Positions 61,806 through 64,000 of a stretch of DNA of 64,000 nucleotides are shown piece by piece (positions within the stretch are counted from its first letter, which is position 1; every line of letters begins with the position of its first letter). This DNA is from Anaplasma phagocytophilum str. Webster (GTDB lineage Bacteria; Pseudomonadota; Alphaproteobacteria; Rickettsiales; Anaplasmataceae), in assembly GCF_000964685.1 (NCBI RefSeq), contig NZ_LANS01000001.1, positions 992,001 through 1,056,000 on the forward strand. The letters run 5' to 3'. A model generated the notes under the pieces. That model did not search any database. It was not told the origin of the DNA and saw only the letters and a program-made list of their open reading frames with translations. The position numbers and the translations under genes are program-made.

Positions 61806-64000
61806 ATGGCGAAAAGATTCTTAAACGACACAGAAAAGAAATTACTATCTCTGCTCAAGTCGGTAATGCAGCATTATAAGCCTCGTACCGGTTTTGTCAG
61901 GGCTTTGCTAAGTGCCCTGCGTTCTATAAGTGTAGGGAATCCGAGACAAACAGCACATGATCTATCTGTGTTGGTTACACAGGATTTCCTTGTCGAGGTT
62001 ATTGGCTCTTTCAGTACGCAAGCTATCGCTCCTTCCTTCCTCAACATCATGGCCCTGGTAGATGAGGAGGCATTAAATCACTACGACCGCCCTGGGCGTG
62101 CTCCAATGTTTGCAGACATGTTGAGGTATGCGCAAGAGCAAATTCGTAGAGGTAATCTGCTTCAGCATAGATGGAATGAGGAGACATTTGCATCTTTTGC
62201 GGATAGTTACCTCAGGAGAAGGCACGAGCGTGTCAGTGCGGAGCATCTTCGCCAGGCGATGCAGATCTTGCATGCACCGGCTAGTTATCGCGTCCTGTCT
62301 ACAAATTGGTTTTTGCTGCGTTTGATTGCTGCAGGGTACGTGAGGAATGCAGTTGATGTGGTCGATGCGGAAAGTGCAGGGCTTACTTCTCCTCGGAGCT
62401 CCAGTGAGCGTACTGCTATTGAATCGCTCCTGAAGGATTATGATGAAGAGGGTCTCAGCGAGATGCTCGAGACCGAAAAAGGTGTCATGACGAGCCTCTT
62501 CGGTACTGTGTTACTCAGCACTTACGTTAACGAATTACGGGCAGAAGTAGCGCAGGAATTCGCTGAGCATCATCGATTTTTATCTAGGGTACTTTCTACC
62601 TGTTCTGCGCTACTTAGCCCGCTGGGTACAGTTGCTGTTGTTGCGTACTGTGCATCGATGTTCTCCTCGATTATTCAGCAGGCGACTAATCCTTCTAGTG
62701 ATAAGGAGAAGTATTGTGCACTGATAGACTATATAAATGAGACCATTGCAAGTTTTGGTTCCGGGAATGGCAATGCCACTATTACCGAAGCTCTTATACG
62801 TGGAAGTAATCTAACCGCTCTTTTCGGTAATCACAGTTGCTCTGAAAGCAGTGAAGCTCTTCATGATATTTTGAGTAATCGCAGGAATGAGAGCCTTTCA
62901 ATAACGAACATGAGTGCGATGCCGGCATCTATCTCCGTGCTAACGACTATGTATCTTGCTCTGCCGATAATAGCGTTTGGTGGATATGCTGCCCAGTGGG
63001 TCAGTAGGAGGATGTCTAGCAGAGGGAGGGGGGGTTTTTCTTCACCTGAAATGTTCTCTATGCTCTCGGCTGTGGTCTGTGCTAAGCTCGGGTTGAACAC
63101 TTTCTTAACGCTTACCGCGCACGTCTCTCATAAGGCGTTTAGCACTGCTTTGAATTGGTCAGTTACCAGGCTCTTCTTGCCTTTGTCGCTGATAGAGCAG
63201 CCCAAAAAGATAGGTCTCTTCGTCAACTCTGCAATGTCTGCTGCATGGAGCAGTAGAAGGTTGCGCTTTGAGCCTAGTAGCCGGGCATGTGCTATCGCTG
63301 CAGCATTGTCTATACCGTTTGAATATGCTGGGCATATTGTGGCGAAGCTACATGTAATAAACACTGGATGGACTCAAGTTCCGCCGTCTTGTAGGCAGAT
63401 CTTAAATTTCACAGTTAAGCACGCCAGAGTTGCTGCCTTTTTCGGTACCATAATTGCTGCTCGTAGGCATATTAGAAACATGCCATACTCCAGGCGGCTC
63501 GAAAGGATTATATGGGCAGATGGTGTAAAAGCTACTACAGCTCCAGCTGCGCTGCTACTCTTAGACGTTGCAGCCGGTAATGTGTTCCTATCTACGGTCG
63601 TGTTGACAGTAGATTCACTGGTAAGCCTCATTCCAGATATGATATGTAGTGCTAACGTAGATATGCTCAATAATGCTGGGAATCAACTGGCTGCGCTTGA
63701 GCAATGGCTTGTGGAGAATCTAGACGAAGAGGCGCTGCTAAAGATAGCAATGCTCACTTCATTGCAGAGGCTCCCTGGTAGTACGCATGGTGAGTTGGAG
63801 AAGATCCTAGAAGAGTTCTACAATAAGGATCAGATAACTGATCACGGGGTAGATTTGACAGTAGATGATGACTTTACGGAAGGTATTACCGAAAGGCAGT
63901 TATTAGAATGGCAATCCGATGACGCGTCTCGAAGACGGACACGAGGCGGTGATTGTGCTGATGCATCTAGTGAAGGTGAGCTTATAGGTGCTACTTCTCG
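61806..64000 (+). CDS. Large unrecognised protein, at least 731 aa, 3' end outside window
   Basis: The frame runs open from ATG 61806 (MAKRFLNDTEKKL) to the window edge. GAGG at 61794-61797 is eight bases upstream. The visible part is mostly helical, with mildly hydrophobic stretches near residues 255-285 (LSPLGTVAVVAYCASMF), 370-400 and 570-615. Arg-rich, Ser-rich and acidic segments (near residue 700, DDDFTEGITERQ) begin to look disordered at the edge. It contains a run of seven G near 63028-63034. No family recognised. Size and composition recall the other large lineage-specific proteins here. Confidence 0.8.
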   Translation, partial: MAKRFLNDTEKKLLSLLKSVMQHYKPRTGFVRALLSALRSISVGNPRQTAHDLSVLVTQDFLVEVIGSFSTQAIAPSFLNIMALVDEEALNHYDRPGRAPMFADMLRYAQEQIRRGNLLQHRWNEETFASFADSYLRRRHERVSAEHLRQAMQILHAPASYRVLSTNWFLLRLIAAGYVRNAVDVVDAESAGLTSPRSSSERTAIESLLKDYDEEGLSEMLETEKGVMTSLFGTVLLSTYVNELRAEVAQEFAEHHRFLSRVLSTCSALLSPLGTVAVVAYCASMFSSIIQQATNPSSDKEKYCALIDYINETIASFGSGNGNATITEALIRGSNLTALFGNHSCSESSEALHDILSNRRNESLSITNMSAMPASISVLTTMYLALPIIAFGGYAAQWVSRRMSSRGRGGFSSPEMFSMLSAVVCAKLGLNTFLTLTAHVSHKAFSTALNWSVTRLFLPLSLIEQPKKIGLFVNSAMSAAWSSRRLRFEPSSRACAIAAALSIPFEYAGHIVAKLHVINTGWTQVPPSCRQILNFTVKHARVAAFFGTIIAARRHIRNMPYSRRLERIIWADGVKATTAPAALLLLDVAAGNVFLSTVVLTVDSLVSLIPDMICSANVDMLNNAGNQLAALEQWLVENLDEEALLKIAMLTSLQRLPGSTHGELEKILEEFYNKDQITDHGVDLTVDDDFTEGITERQLLEWQSDDASRRRTRGGDCADASSEGELIGATS

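Noticed and set aside
22412-63034. Runs of seven G or C in three large genes as a shared phase-variation signal
   Set aside because: At about 40 percent GC, one or two such runs are expected by chance in 64 kb on both strands. Only the run in the inverted repeat shows actual length difference.
1-64000. Insertion sequences or prophage
   Set aside because: No transposase, integrase or phage structural gene recognised on either strand; repeats here have no such cargo.

Overview
The window reads as chromosome of an Anaplasma species, most likely Anaplasma phagocytophilum. The deciding evidence is a pair of p44/msp2 hypervariable cassettes between about 30.9 and 32.8 kb. They carry the family landmarks KELAY, LAKT, paired cysteines, the WP dipeptide and a separate conserved 3' fragment reading VVPYACVGLGGNFVG. 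Low gene density, many decayed genes and the housekeeping set (gyrA, uvrC, uvrD, mnmA, miaB, coq7, htpG, nth, birA, dsbB) fit an obligate intracellular alphaproteobacterium. No rRNA, tRNA, transposase or CRISPR array was found.

Layout. 0-1.4 kb: a PgpA-like membrane protein and DsbB. 1.5-6.4 kb: a 2.2-kb near-perfect inverted repeat, each arm holding a copy of a membrane protein gene; the left copy is intact and the right copy is frameshifted by one extra base in a G/C run. 6.8-14.1 kb: membrane proteins built of two hydrophobic blocks plus a polar tail, and a 593-aa candidate effector. 15.3-19.1 kb: coq7, a MreD-like gene, mnmA and a PilT-like protein that has lost its Walker A motif. 19.4-28.0 kb: a truncated copy of a TPR-like anchored protein, a 1528-aa modular protein and a 510-aa relative. 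28.7-35.7 kb: uvrD, two silent p44 cassettes, gyrA. 36.5-41.3 kb: nth, a small membrane protein, gene relics, the full TPR-like protein, htpG. 41.3-48.2 kb: almost 7 kb without an intact gene, holding decayed fragments of recA, mfd, uvrC, the 1528-aa gene and the 350-aa membrane gene. 48.2-59.6 kb: uvrC, a likely mutS relic, an octamer minisatellite, miaB, a 196-bp tandem repeat, an MFS transporter and birA. 59.8-61.2 kb: a degenerate repeat array. 61.8 kb to the end: a large gene running off the window.

Two themes stand out. First, partial duplication: at least seven genes in the window have a second, truncated or decayed copy nearby, plus fragments of recA, mfd and probably mutS whose parents lie elsewhere. 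Second, two sets of unrecognised proteins share architecture. One is a set of four two-hairpin membrane proteins with polar tails. The other is a set of soluble proteins (1528, 593 and 510 aa) that seem built from one helix-plus-beta module, present about five times in the largest; two of the three also end in a Cys-rich amphipathic segment and a disordered tail. These are candidate host-interaction proteins by inference only. The inverted repeat with its 7/8-base G run could act as an expression switch.
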